Source: Tenggerimyces sp963762635 (lineage in GTDB: Bacteria; Actinomycetota; Actinomycetes; Propionibacteriales; Actinopolymorphaceae). Taken from it: a DNA stretch of 64,000 nucleotides. How positions within the stretch are numbered: the stretch's first letter is position 1; every line of letters starts with the position of its first letter. A program made the translations under genes and the position numbers. Positions 52,521-59,156 of the stretch are shown here, in pieces. The notes below the pieces were generated by a model. The model did not search any database, was not told the origin of the DNA, and saw only the letters and a program-made list of their open reading frames with translations. The DNA lies in assembly GCA_963762635.1 (NCBI GenBank), contig CAVXLQ010000002.1:1-64000 (forward strand), given 5' to 3'.

Positions 52521-52574
52521 CGGGAGTCCGCGTTGGTTGGAGCTGTGCGGTGGCCAGCTCGATGGCCAACTGAT

Positions 52575-52747
52575 GGGTCGCCCCGGGAGTTTATGGGCCG
52601 CCCTCCATGTCAAGGGCGCTTCGCGTCTCTGCTTCGCAGAGATCAGGTCGCTGCGCGACCTGACCCGTTGACATGGAGCCTCTCGGCGGCCCGACGCAGG
52701 TCGTTAAGGGCAGGCTTCGCCTGCCCACCCGTTCCCCGGGGCGACCC
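52575..52747. other. Nested multi-stem palindromic element
   Basis: All stems are perfect: P1 GGGTCGCCCCGGG (52575-52587) with 52735-52747; P2 GGGCCGCC (52595-52602) with 52685-52692; P3 CTCCATGTCAA (52603-52613) with 52668-52678. Inside lie hairpins TCTCTGC-TTC-GCAGAGA (52626-52642) and CAGGTCGC-TGC-GCGACCTG (52644-52662). Between P2 and P1 is GGGCAGGC-TTC-GCCTGCCC (52708-52726). Fifty-five base pairs nest without conflict in 173 nt. It may be a structured RNA on either strand or a mobile palindromic DNA element. No protein is predicted here. Confidence 0.75.
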
Positions 52748-52847
52748 GACTCCTGGAGCTGCCCTGACGGCCAGCTCGCCGACCTGCGCGTTCCCACACT
52801 CGTCTACCGGTGACTGCCCGACCGCCCGCCCGGGGTGGCCATCGCCC

Positions 52848-52934
52848 GTGATCATGACCGTGATCATGATTGTGGTCATGAAGACCGACCGGTTCTATAC
52901 GCCGATCCGCCTTCATCAAACGGATCATGATCAC
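52848..52934. repeat. GATC-rich palindromic element, copy 3
   Basis: 87 bp; starts GTGATCATGACCGTGATCAT and ends GGATCATGATCAC. Its left arm has an extra 12-bp unit compared with copy 2. It lies 18 bp after the end of the nucleotidyltransferase gene (minus strand), so it could also block transcription leaving that gene. Confidence 0.85.
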
Positions 52935-52952
52935 CGCCCAGGCCGGGGCGGG

Positions 52953-53663
52953 TCAGCCTTCGTCGGAGCGGCCGACGAGGTAGCGGCCGCCGACGTGGTC
53001 GAGGGCTGTTTCGACGGACTCGATCAGCAAGCGGCGGGCGTCTGAGTGGGCCACCTCGTCCAGGCCGGCCACCAGGTCCGCGGTCAGCACCGCGTCGTAG
53101 TCGCGCAGCTCCTGCAGCAGCCACTTGCCCTTCCCGGACCAGACCCGCGCCGCCGCCAACACCAGGTCGCCAGCGCGGGAGAAGAGCTCCGCGGCGATCA
53201 TCAACGTCTCCGCGCGCTCCATCGACCACTCGACGTCCAGCAGCAGGTCCGTCACGACGTACCGCATCCGCGTCAGCTCCGGCCCCTTCACCAGCCGGGG
53301 GCCTTCGTCGAAGATCGACTGGGCCGCCGCCTTCGCCGCGTCGGTCGCCGCGGCGCTACCCGTCACCGGCACGCCGTCGAGGAGCAACGTGGACAGTACG
53401 GGCCGCCGCTGTTCGATGTCCTGCGCCAACCAGCGGTGCAGACCGTCGTCGTCGTACGCGAACAGGTCGACCGTGTGCCCGTCCCACTCGACCACCTCGC
53501 GCCGCGAGCCCACGCCGTCCTCGACGAGCACGATCACGTCGATGTCGGAGGTGGGAGTGGTGGTGTTACGGACCACCGAGCCAGAAACCATCGCCGCCCG
53601 GAAGCCGGGGAACGCGTCGCGTACGTGGCGCAGAACGAGCCGCCGGGCCGCATCGAACTCCAT
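52953..53663 (-). CDS. Nucleotidyltransferase-domain protein
   Basis: ATG 53663 (MEFDAARRLVLRHVRDAFPG) gives 236 residues; ATG 53681 is also in frame. The pol-beta-like motif FRAAMVSGSVVRNTTTPTSD with DIDVIVLVED (GSxxR ... SDIDxxV) gives the two metal Asp, and VVEWDGHTVDLFAYDDDGLH the third acidic position. The C-terminal part is helical (RMRYVVTDLLLDVEWSMERA; KGKWLLQELRDYDAVLTADL), like kanamycin-nucleotidyltransferase-type or HEPN-like domains. It may modify a small molecule or tRNA; not decided. Confidence 0.82.
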   Translation of the reverse strand: MEFDAARRLVLRHVRDAFPGFRAAMVSGSVVRNTTTPTSDIDVIVLVEDGVGSRREVVEWDGHTVDLFAYDDDGLHRWLAQDIEQRRPVLSTLLLDGVPVTGSAAATDAAKAAAQSIFDEGPRLVKGPELTRMRYVVTDLLLDVEWSMERAETLMIAAELFSRAGDLVLAAARVWSGKGKWLLQELRDYDAVLTADLVAGLDEVAHSDARRLLIESVETALDHVGGRYLVGRSDEG

Positions 53664-53708
53664 GATCGCAGAGCATCGCATGCCGCCCGGCCGTTCGCCC
53701 AGACGGGA

Positions 53709-54158
53709 CTACTGGCGGAACCAGCTCTGGGTCTGACCCGAGTGGCAGGGCATCGTCCGGAAGCCCTGGTCGCTGTCGTCGATGCACCGCGAAGTCGCCT
53801 GGTTCTGGAACCGCCGCGTGCCGTCGGCCCAGTACACGACAAACCAGCTCTGGGTCTCGCCCGAGTGGCAGCCCCACGTACGGAAACCCTGGTCGCTGTC
53901 GTCCATGCAGCGGCCCGTGTTGACGTTCTGGAACCGCACCGTGCCATCCGCCCAAGAGTGCACGGTCCAGCGTTGCGGGTTGGTGCCGTTGCAGTCCCAC
54001 GTACGGAAACCGCTGTCGGTGTCGTCGATGCACCGACCGGTCGCCTGGTTCTTGTAGCCGTAGATCGGATCCGCCGCATGTGCGGACGGCGCCAGGAAGA
54101 ACGGAGTGAGCAAGACGGCGGCGATGAGCGCGACGCGCGCGATCAGACGGGTATGCAT
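53709..54158 (-). CDS. Secreted ricin-type beta-trefoil lectin
   Basis: The 149-residue precursor has a signal peptide ending PFFLAPSAHAADP (about residue 28). The remainder consists of three trefoil repeats, each with GRCIDD-type and QxW-type motifs: YGYKNQATGRCIDDTDSGFR / PQRWTVHSW, FQNVNTGRCMDDSDQGFRTW / TQSWFVVYW, FQNQATSRCIDDSDQGFRTM / TQSWFRQ. It is a stand-alone carbohydrate-binding module without a catalytic domain, probably acting on polysaccharides outside the cell. Six Cys could form three disulfides. Confidence 0.92.
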   Translation of the reverse strand: MHTRLIARVALIAAVLLTPFFLAPSAHAADPIYGYKNQATGRCIDDTDSGFRTWDCNGTNPQRWTVHSWADGTVRFQNVNTGRCMDDSDQGFRTWGCHSGETQSWFVVYWADGTRRFQNQATSRCIDDSDQGFRTMPCHSGQTQSWFRQ

Positions 54159-54263
54159 GTGCCGACCTCCCCGTGTGCGTTGGAGCCGTCAGCGTAAGTG
54201 CCACGTGAGAAACGGAGGGCCGTAAGGGCACCTACCTGCCAAGCAGGTAAGGGGATTAAGCGC

Positions 54264-55124
54264 TCAGTACAGTCCGCGCCGCGCGGCCACCGGCGGGCGG
54301 GTGCCGCGTACGGAGGCGATCATGTCCAGCACCTGCAACGTCTCCGGCACCTGGTGCGCGCGGAACACCCGCGCCCCCTGCCAGGCGGCCAAGGCCGTCA
54401 CCGCCAACGTGCCGGCCAGCCGGTCGGCAGGTTCGGGGAGGTCGAGCGTCTCCCCCACGAACTTCTTGTTCGACAGAGCGACGAGCACCGCATAACCGGT
54501 CGCCACGAGCTCGTCCAAGCGACGCGAGATCTCCAACGAGTGCCAGGTGTTCTTGCCGAAGTCGTGCGTCGGGTCGAGCAGGATCCCGTCCGGCCGCACC
54601 CCCACCTCGACCGCGCGAGAGGCCAGCGCCACGGTCCCGGCGACCACCGAGGCCATCACGTCCGGGTACGCGATCCGGTGCGGGTCCGTACGAGGCGGCA
54701 GACCGCCCGTGTGCGAGCACACGAGCCCGACCGAGAACTCCGCAGCCACCTCGGCCAACAGCGGGTCGGCCCCCGCCCACGTGTCGTTCAGAAGGTCCGC
54801 ACCGGCGAGACAAGCAGCCCGTGCCACCTCCGAACGCCAGGTATCGACCGAGATCACCACCGACGGAAACCGCGATCGCACCTCCGCCACGAACGGCACG
54901 GTCCGCCGCAGCTCCTCGGCAGGAGTGACCTCCGGCCCGTACCCCGCCTTGACCCCGCCGATATCGACGATCGAGGCACCCTCCGAGACCACCTGGGCGA
55001 CCCGATCGAGCGCGGCCGCGTCGGTGTACGTGGCGCCGCGGTCGAAGAACGAGTCGGGCGTACGGTTCACAATCGCCATCACCGCGTACCCCGAGGGTCC
55101 GAAGTCGATCGACCCGAGACGCAC
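54264..55124 (-). CDS. folP2: Dihydropteroate-synthase-family protein (FolP2-like)
   Basis: GTG 55124 gives 286 residues. Pterin-binding TIM-barrel motifs: GYAVMAIVNRTPDSFFDRGA (in place of NVTPDSFSDGG), GASIVDIGGVKAGYG, FPSVVISVDTWRSEVARAAC, AGADLLNDTWAG and ILLDPTHDFGKNTWHSLEIS. The usual D-x-G-G-E-S-T is IGGVKAG and the MHxxG segment is SHTGG, so the sequence fits the FolP2 branch, whose role is unsettled, rather than the folate enzyme FolP1. Adjacent to the DivIVA-like gene, as in mycobacteria (Rv1207/Rv1209, from memory). Confidence 0.88.
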   Translation of the reverse strand: MRLGSIDFGPSGYAVMAIVNRTPDSFFDRGATYTDAAALDRVAQVVSEGASIVDIGGVKAGYGPEVTPAEELRRTVPFVAEVRSRFPSVVISVDTWRSEVARAACLAGADLLNDTWAGADPLLAEVAAEFSVGLVCSHTGGLPPRTDPHRIAYPDVMASVVAGTVALASRAVEVGVRPDGILLDPTHDFGKNTWHSLEISRRLDELVATGYAVLVALSNKKFVGETLDLPEPADRLAGTLAVTALAAWQGARVFRAHQVPETLQVLDMIASVRGTRPPVAARRGLY

Positions 55125-55178
55125 TCCGTGTACCTCCCGCTACCCAATGCGTTGACCCAGCGTGGCACGATCGTGCCC

Positions 55179-55673
55179 ATGACCTACATCTGGGTCGCCC
55201 TGGTGATCGTCCTGCTCGGGCTCACCGCGGCTGTGGCGATCGGGCGCGGCGGCGCGATGGCGCGCGCGTACCCCGACCGCCCGGAGGTCCGGCTGCCGGC
55301 CGACCGCCCGCTCACCGCGGAGGACCTGGAGGACATCGACTTCTCCGTCACGATGCGCGGATACCGCATGGACGAGGTCGACGACGTGCTGCAACGGCTC
55401 GTCACCGAGATCGCCGAACGCGACGCGCTGATCGCCGAGCTCGCCGGCCCCGCCAAGCACCGGGCGCCCGCGGACCAGGATGACGACGACGCGTTCGGCC
55501 CGCCCGAGGCGTACGAGGTCATCGACGAGCACCCAGGTCACCCAGCGCAGCCCCGGCCGGCGCAACGGCAGCAGCGGCAACTGCGGGCGGAGTCGTACGC
55601 CCAGCCGTTCAGCCAGCCGTACCCGCAGCAGCCCCCACGCCCCCAGGCCTCGGCCGACCCGCACCAGACGTGA
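55179..55673 (+). CDS. DivIVA-domain-type membrane protein (Rv1209-like)
   Basis: ATG 55179 gives 164 residues. One N-terminal membrane helix (YIWVALVIVLLGLTAAVAIG) is followed by a DivIVA-like segment: DIDFSVTMRGYRMDEVDDVL plus QRLVTEIAERDALIAELAG, where FxxxxRGYxxxEVDxxL is the signature of the DivIVA family in actinobacteria. The C-terminal half is low-complexity, Pro/Gln-rich. It is divergent from folP2. Likely a membrane-linked cell-envelope or growth-pole factor; specific function unknown. Confidence 0.85.
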   Translation: MTYIWVALVIVLLGLTAAVAIGRGGAMARAYPDRPEVRLPADRPLTAEDLEDIDFSVTMRGYRMDEVDDVLQRLVTEIAERDALIAELAGPAKHRAPADQDDDDAFGPPEAYEVIDEHPGHPAQPRPAQRQQRQLRAESYAQPFSQPYPQQPPRPQASADPHQT

Positions 55674-55775
55674 CAACTCGCAGTCCGGCTCGTCGAAGAA
55701 GCCCAGAATGAACACCGGAACGATGCCTGACAGGCCGTCGCATGCGGCGAAACTGAGCGAGCCGGGGCTGCGACA

Positions 55776-56216
55776 ATGAGTAGCGGCGAGGTCACCGCGT
55801 CGGTGATCGTGCACGCGCCGCTGGAACGGGTCTGGGCGATGCTCGTGGCCTGGGAACGGCAGGGCGAGTGGATGTTCGCGACCTCCGTCGAAGGCACGGC
55901 GGACGACGTGGGCGGCAGACTCGTAGCCCGTACGGGTGTCGGTCCCCTCGGCTTTACTGACCACATGATCGTCACAGCATGGGAGCCGCCGACCCGGTGC
56001 GACGTCCTGCACGTCGGCCGGCTGTTGCGCGGCGACGGCGGGTTCCGCCTCGAGCCCGTCTCCGGCCACCGCACCCGCCTGGTGTGGTGGGAACGGATCA
56101 CGGTCCCCTTCGGACCGCTCGGCAAGCTGGCCTGGGCCGTCGGGGGCCCGCTCTTCACGACGTTCGTCAACCGCTCCTTGCGTAAGTTCGCCCGCCTCGT
56201 GGAGGCCGGCGCATGA
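55776..56216 (+). CDS. SRPBCC (polyketide cyclase/START-like) protein
   Basis: ATG 55776 gives 146 residues: MSSGEVTASVIVHAPLERVW, AMLVAWERQGEWMFATSVEG, LGFTDHMIVTAWEPPTRCDV, and RTRLVWWERITVPFGPLGKL with a long C-terminal helix. The helix-grip fold binds hydrophobic ligands; the ligand is not predictable. Its stop overlaps the start of tag by 4 bp (ATGA), so both are translated from one message. Confidence 0.88.
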   Translation: MSSGEVTASVIVHAPLERVWAMLVAWERQGEWMFATSVEGTADDVGGRLVARTGVGPLGFTDHMIVTAWEPPTRCDVLHVGRLLRGDGGFRLEPVSGHRTRLVWWERITVPFGPLGKLAWAVGGPLFTTFVNRSLRKFARLVEAGA

Positions 56217-56794
56217 CCGGCGCGGTCGCCGGCCCGGACGGCAAGCTGCGCTGCCCGTGGGGCCTGTCGGCGCCGGAGTACATCGCGTACCACGACAAGG
56301 AATGGGGACGCCGGATCCGTACGGACAAGGGCCTGTACGAGCGGATGACGCTCGAGGCGTTCCAGTCCGGCCTGTCCTGGTTGACGATCCTGCGCAAGCG
56401 CGAGGGGTTCCGGAAGGCGTTCGGCGGCTTCGAGCTGGAGACGGTCGCCGCGTACGGGCCGGACGACGTCGAACGGCTACTCGCAGACGTCGCGATCGTG
56501 CGCAACCGGGCGAAGATCGAGGCGGCGATCCGGAACGCGAACGCGGCGTTGAAGCTCGAGGGCGGACTCGCCAAGCTGCTCTGGTCGTTCGCGCCCGACG
56601 CGAAGGGGCGCCCGGCGCCGAAGACGCTGGGCGACGTGCCACCGCTGACCGACGAGTCCAAGGCGATGGCGAAGGAGCTCAAGCGCCGCGGCTTCGCGTT
56701 CGTCGGCCCGACGACGGCGTACGCGCTCATGCAGGCGGCAGGACTGGTCGACGACCACCTCGTCGACTGCCACGCACGGCGAAAGGAGAAGTGA
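56213..56794 (+). CDS. tag: DNA-3-methyladenine glycosylase I
   Basis: ATG 56213 gives 193 residues. Tag signatures are intact: LRCPWGLSAPEYIAYHDKEW (zinc Cys and His, and the HDxEWG motif), ERMTLEAFQSGLSWLTILRK, REGFRKAFGGFELETVAAYG, FAFVGPTTAYALMQAAGLVD and the C-terminal DCHARRKE (zinc His/Cys). It removes 3-methyladenine from alkylated DNA (base excision repair). The stop TGA shares its A with the ATG of the Rid gene (TGATG). Confidence 0.95.
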   Translation: MTGAVAGPDGKLRCPWGLSAPEYIAYHDKEWGRRIRTDKGLYERMTLEAFQSGLSWLTILRKREGFRKAFGGFELETVAAYGPDDVERLLADVAIVRNRAKIEAAIRNANAALKLEGGLAKLLWSFAPDAKGRPAPKTLGDVPPLTDESKAMAKELKRRGFAFVGPTTAYALMQAAGLVDDHLVDCHARRKEK

Positions 56795-57189
56795 TGGCAC
56801 GGCAGCGAGTGGCATCGGGCGCACCGTACGAGGAGACGTACGGCTACAGCCGCGCCATCACCGTCGGCGACCGCGTGCTGATCTCCGGCACCGCGCCGAT
56901 CTGGCCGGACGGGCACGTCGACCCCGACCCAGCCGTCCAGGCGAAGCGCTGCTTCGACATCATCCTGGCGGCGCTGGCGGAGGTCGAAGCTGGACCTGAG
57001 CACGTCGTCCGGACGCGCATGTACATCACCGACCCGTCGATCTCCGACATCGTCGGCCGGGCGCACGGCGAGGTGTTCAAGGACATCCGGCCGGTGACGA
57101 GCATGATCGTCGTCACCCAGCTGATCGACGAGCGCTGGCTGGTCGAGATCGAGGCCGAGGCCGTCCTCGACACCCTCCTCCACGACTAG
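56794..57189 (+). CDS. Rid (YjgF/YER057c/UK114) family protein
   Basis: ATG 56794 follows AAAGGAGAA. The 131-residue protein: PYEETYGYSRAITVGDRVLI, SGTAPIWPDGHVDPDPAVQA, VVRTRMYITDPSISDIVGRA, RPVTSMIVVTQLIDERWLVE. The Arg of VRTRMYI and the terminal VEIEAEAVL strand are family marks. RidA deaminates reactive enamines, but this subfamily (the RidA Arg105-like residue not evident) may act on other substrates. Last gene of the SRPBCC-tag-Rid operon. Confidence 0.88.
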   Translation: MARQRVASGAPYEETYGYSRAITVGDRVLISGTAPIWPDGHVDPDPAVQAKRCFDIILAALAEVEAGPEHVVRTRMYITDPSISDIVGRAHGEVFKDIRPVTSMIVVTQLIDERWLVEIEAEAVLDTLLHD

Positions 57190-57375
57190 GCTCATGGCGA
57201 CCGCTCGCAGCGCTCGGCCGTGGCCGGCCTCCCGCGCATCGGGTCGCGGTGCTCGGCGGCTCCGGGTGGCCCTGCGGCGACGGGACGGCCTTCGGCCGGA
57301 GAGGTCGTCCTCGGCCCCCGGAAGCCGAAGCCGCCGAGCGTGATGGCGTGCATTGTCGAACAAGCGGAGGATCAC

Positions 57376-58164
57376 ATGGACCCCGTCACGTACGAGGTCA
57401 CCGACCAGGTCGCGACCATCACGATGAACCGCCCCGAGGCGCGGAACGCGATGGACCTGTTCCTCAAGGAGGCCTTGCGGGACGCGATCCGGGACGCGGC
57501 CACGGACGAGGGCGTGCGGTGCGTGGTGCTGACCGGGAACGGGCCGGCGTTCTGCGTCGGGCAGGACCTCCGTGAGCACGCCGCGGCGCTGCGGGACAAG
57601 TCGCCGGAGGAGCTGTGGGGCACCGTTCCCGCGCACTACAACCCGATCGCGCAGGGGCTCGCGACGATGCCGAAGCCGGTGATCGCCGCCGTCAACGGGA
57701 TCGCCGCGGGCGCCGGCGCGAGCATGGCGTTCGCCTGTGACTTCCGGCTGCTGGCCGACACGGCGGGCTTCAACCTCGCGTTCGCCGGCGTCGGCCTGTC
57801 CTGCGACACCGGCTCGTCGTGGACGCTGCCCCGCCTGATCGGCCACGCCCGGGCCATCGAGCTGCTGCTCCGGCCGCGTACGGTGTCGGCGGACGAGGCC
57901 CTCTCCCTCGGCCTCGCCACCGAGGTCGTGCCGGCCGCCAACCTGGCCCAGGCCGCCGCCACGCTCGCCGCGACGCTGGCGAAGGGCCCGACCGCCGCCT
58001 ACGCCGCGATCCGGCTGTCGCTCGCCTACTCCGCGACCCACAGCCTGGACGAGTCGCTCGCCTTCGAGGCCGACATGATGCGCGCCACCGGCTCCACCGA
58101 CGACCACCGCGACTCCGTCGCGGCGTTCGTGGCGAAGCAGCAGCCCGAGTTCAAGGGCCACTGA
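57376..58164 (+). CDS. Enoyl-CoA hydratase/isomerase family protein
   Basis: ATG 57376 gives 262 residues. Crotonase motifs are clear: VATITMNRPEARNAMDLFLK, VVLTGNGPAFCVGQDLREHA (CoA-binding), KPVIAAVNGIAAGAGASMAF (oxyanion hole), NLAFAGVGLSCDTGSSWTLP and the C-terminal FVAKQQPEFKGH. At the catalytic positions there is Asp/Cys in LSCDTGSSW, resembling PaaG-type isomerases rather than classical hydratases. The 186-bp gap upstream shows no clear operator. Pathway unknown. Confidence 0.88.
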   Translation: MDPVTYEVTDQVATITMNRPEARNAMDLFLKEALRDAIRDAATDEGVRCVVLTGNGPAFCVGQDLREHAAALRDKSPEELWGTVPAHYNPIAQGLATMPKPVIAAVNGIAAGAGASMAFACDFRLLADTAGFNLAFAGVGLSCDTGSSWTLPRLIGHARAIELLLRPRTVSADEALSLGLATEVVPAANLAQAAATLAATLAKGPTAAYAAIRLSLAYSATHSLDESLAFEADMMRATGSTDDHRDSVAAFVAKQQPEFKGH

Positions 58165-58225
58165 CCAGCAGCCGGGTGCCGTGCAAGCACCCGGCTCGTC
58201 GCGCGGAGCGCGACCATGACACAGG

Positions 58226-59020
58226 TCACCACATGTAGGTGCTCACCGCGTGCAGCACGTCGAGCAGGCGGCGACGCACGATCGCCTCGTGGCTCAGCAG
58301 GACGGGCGTCTTCTCCCCGCTCGGCCGCACACCCGTCGTGGCCAGGACGTAGACCATCCGCAGCGTGTGCACCGCGTTGCTGACCTCGGCGGGAGGCGGG
58401 CCGGAGCCACGGCTGGCCCAGTTGTCGGCGATCGGGTCCAACCACTGCACCGCCGTACGTTCGGTCAGCTCCCGTCGCGTCAGGGTGAGCGCGATCGCGT
58501 ACCCCAGCCGGTCGTGCTCGTGGTCGCGCCACACCTCGGCGGCCGGTCTCGTCAGCCGTTCGGAGGCCACCGACAGCAGCAGCTCCGGTCGCGCTCGCGG
58601 GTGGTGTCCGAACGCGCCCAACAGGTCCGCGCCGTGCGCGACGGCGTGCAACCAGCCGAGCTGGGGGTCGAACCCGCGCAGGTCGTCCTCGTACGGGTAC
58701 CAGGCCGCGAAGGCGTCGAACCAGACCTGGCTGAAGCGCCCCTTCGACACCACGCAGTCGAGGATCAGCGGCGCGAACGTCCTCGCCTGGATCGCGTCCG
58801 CCGTGAACCGCTTGGCCATCTGGTCGCCGAGCTGATCGAGCTGGGACGGCGACAGGACGTCGCGGTCGATCCAGGTCGCCAGAATCGAGTACGCCAGCTG
58901 GTCCCGGACGACCGGGTCCTCCGACGCCAGCATGAGAGTCAGCTCGTCGACGAGCCCCGGAACCTCGCCGTTCTCGGGAACGGCGTAGTCCGCGGCCGCG
59001 ACCGCATACCAGTCGATCAC
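58226..59020 (-). CDS. DUF2785 protein
   Basis: The 264-residue protein starts MIDWYAVAAADYAVPENGEV. Predicted all-helical and soluble: LVDELTLMLASEDPVVRDQL, AYSILATWIDRDVLSPSQLD, then RGFDPQLGWLHAVAHGADLL, GFDxxxGWxHxxAHGADLL being the signature of DUF2785. No catalytic residues are known for the family. It is divergent from the SARP-type regulator at 59157 and shares a 136-bp upstream region with it. Confidence 0.85.
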   Translation of the reverse strand: MIDWYAVAAADYAVPENGEVPGLVDELTLMLASEDPVVRDQLAYSILATWIDRDVLSPSQLDQLGDQMAKRFTADAIQARTFAPLILDCVVSKGRFSQVWFDAFAAWYPYEDDLRGFDPQLGWLHAVAHGADLLGAFGHHPRARPELLLSVASERLTRPAAEVWRDHEHDRLGYAIALTLTRRELTERTAVQWLDPIADNWASRGSGPPPAEVSNAVHTLRMVYVLATTGVRPSGEKTPVLLSHEAIVRRRLLDVLHAVSTYMW

Positions 59021-59156
59021 CGGGACACCCTAGCCAGCCAGATCCCGCCAAGTCCGGCAGGAAATCCTTTACTGTCCACAGGCCTGGTCTTGACCGCTCA
59101 GCGGTAGGCCGTTGGACGGCTATCCTCGCGATCAGGTGCTCGCCGGGGGTGGTCTG

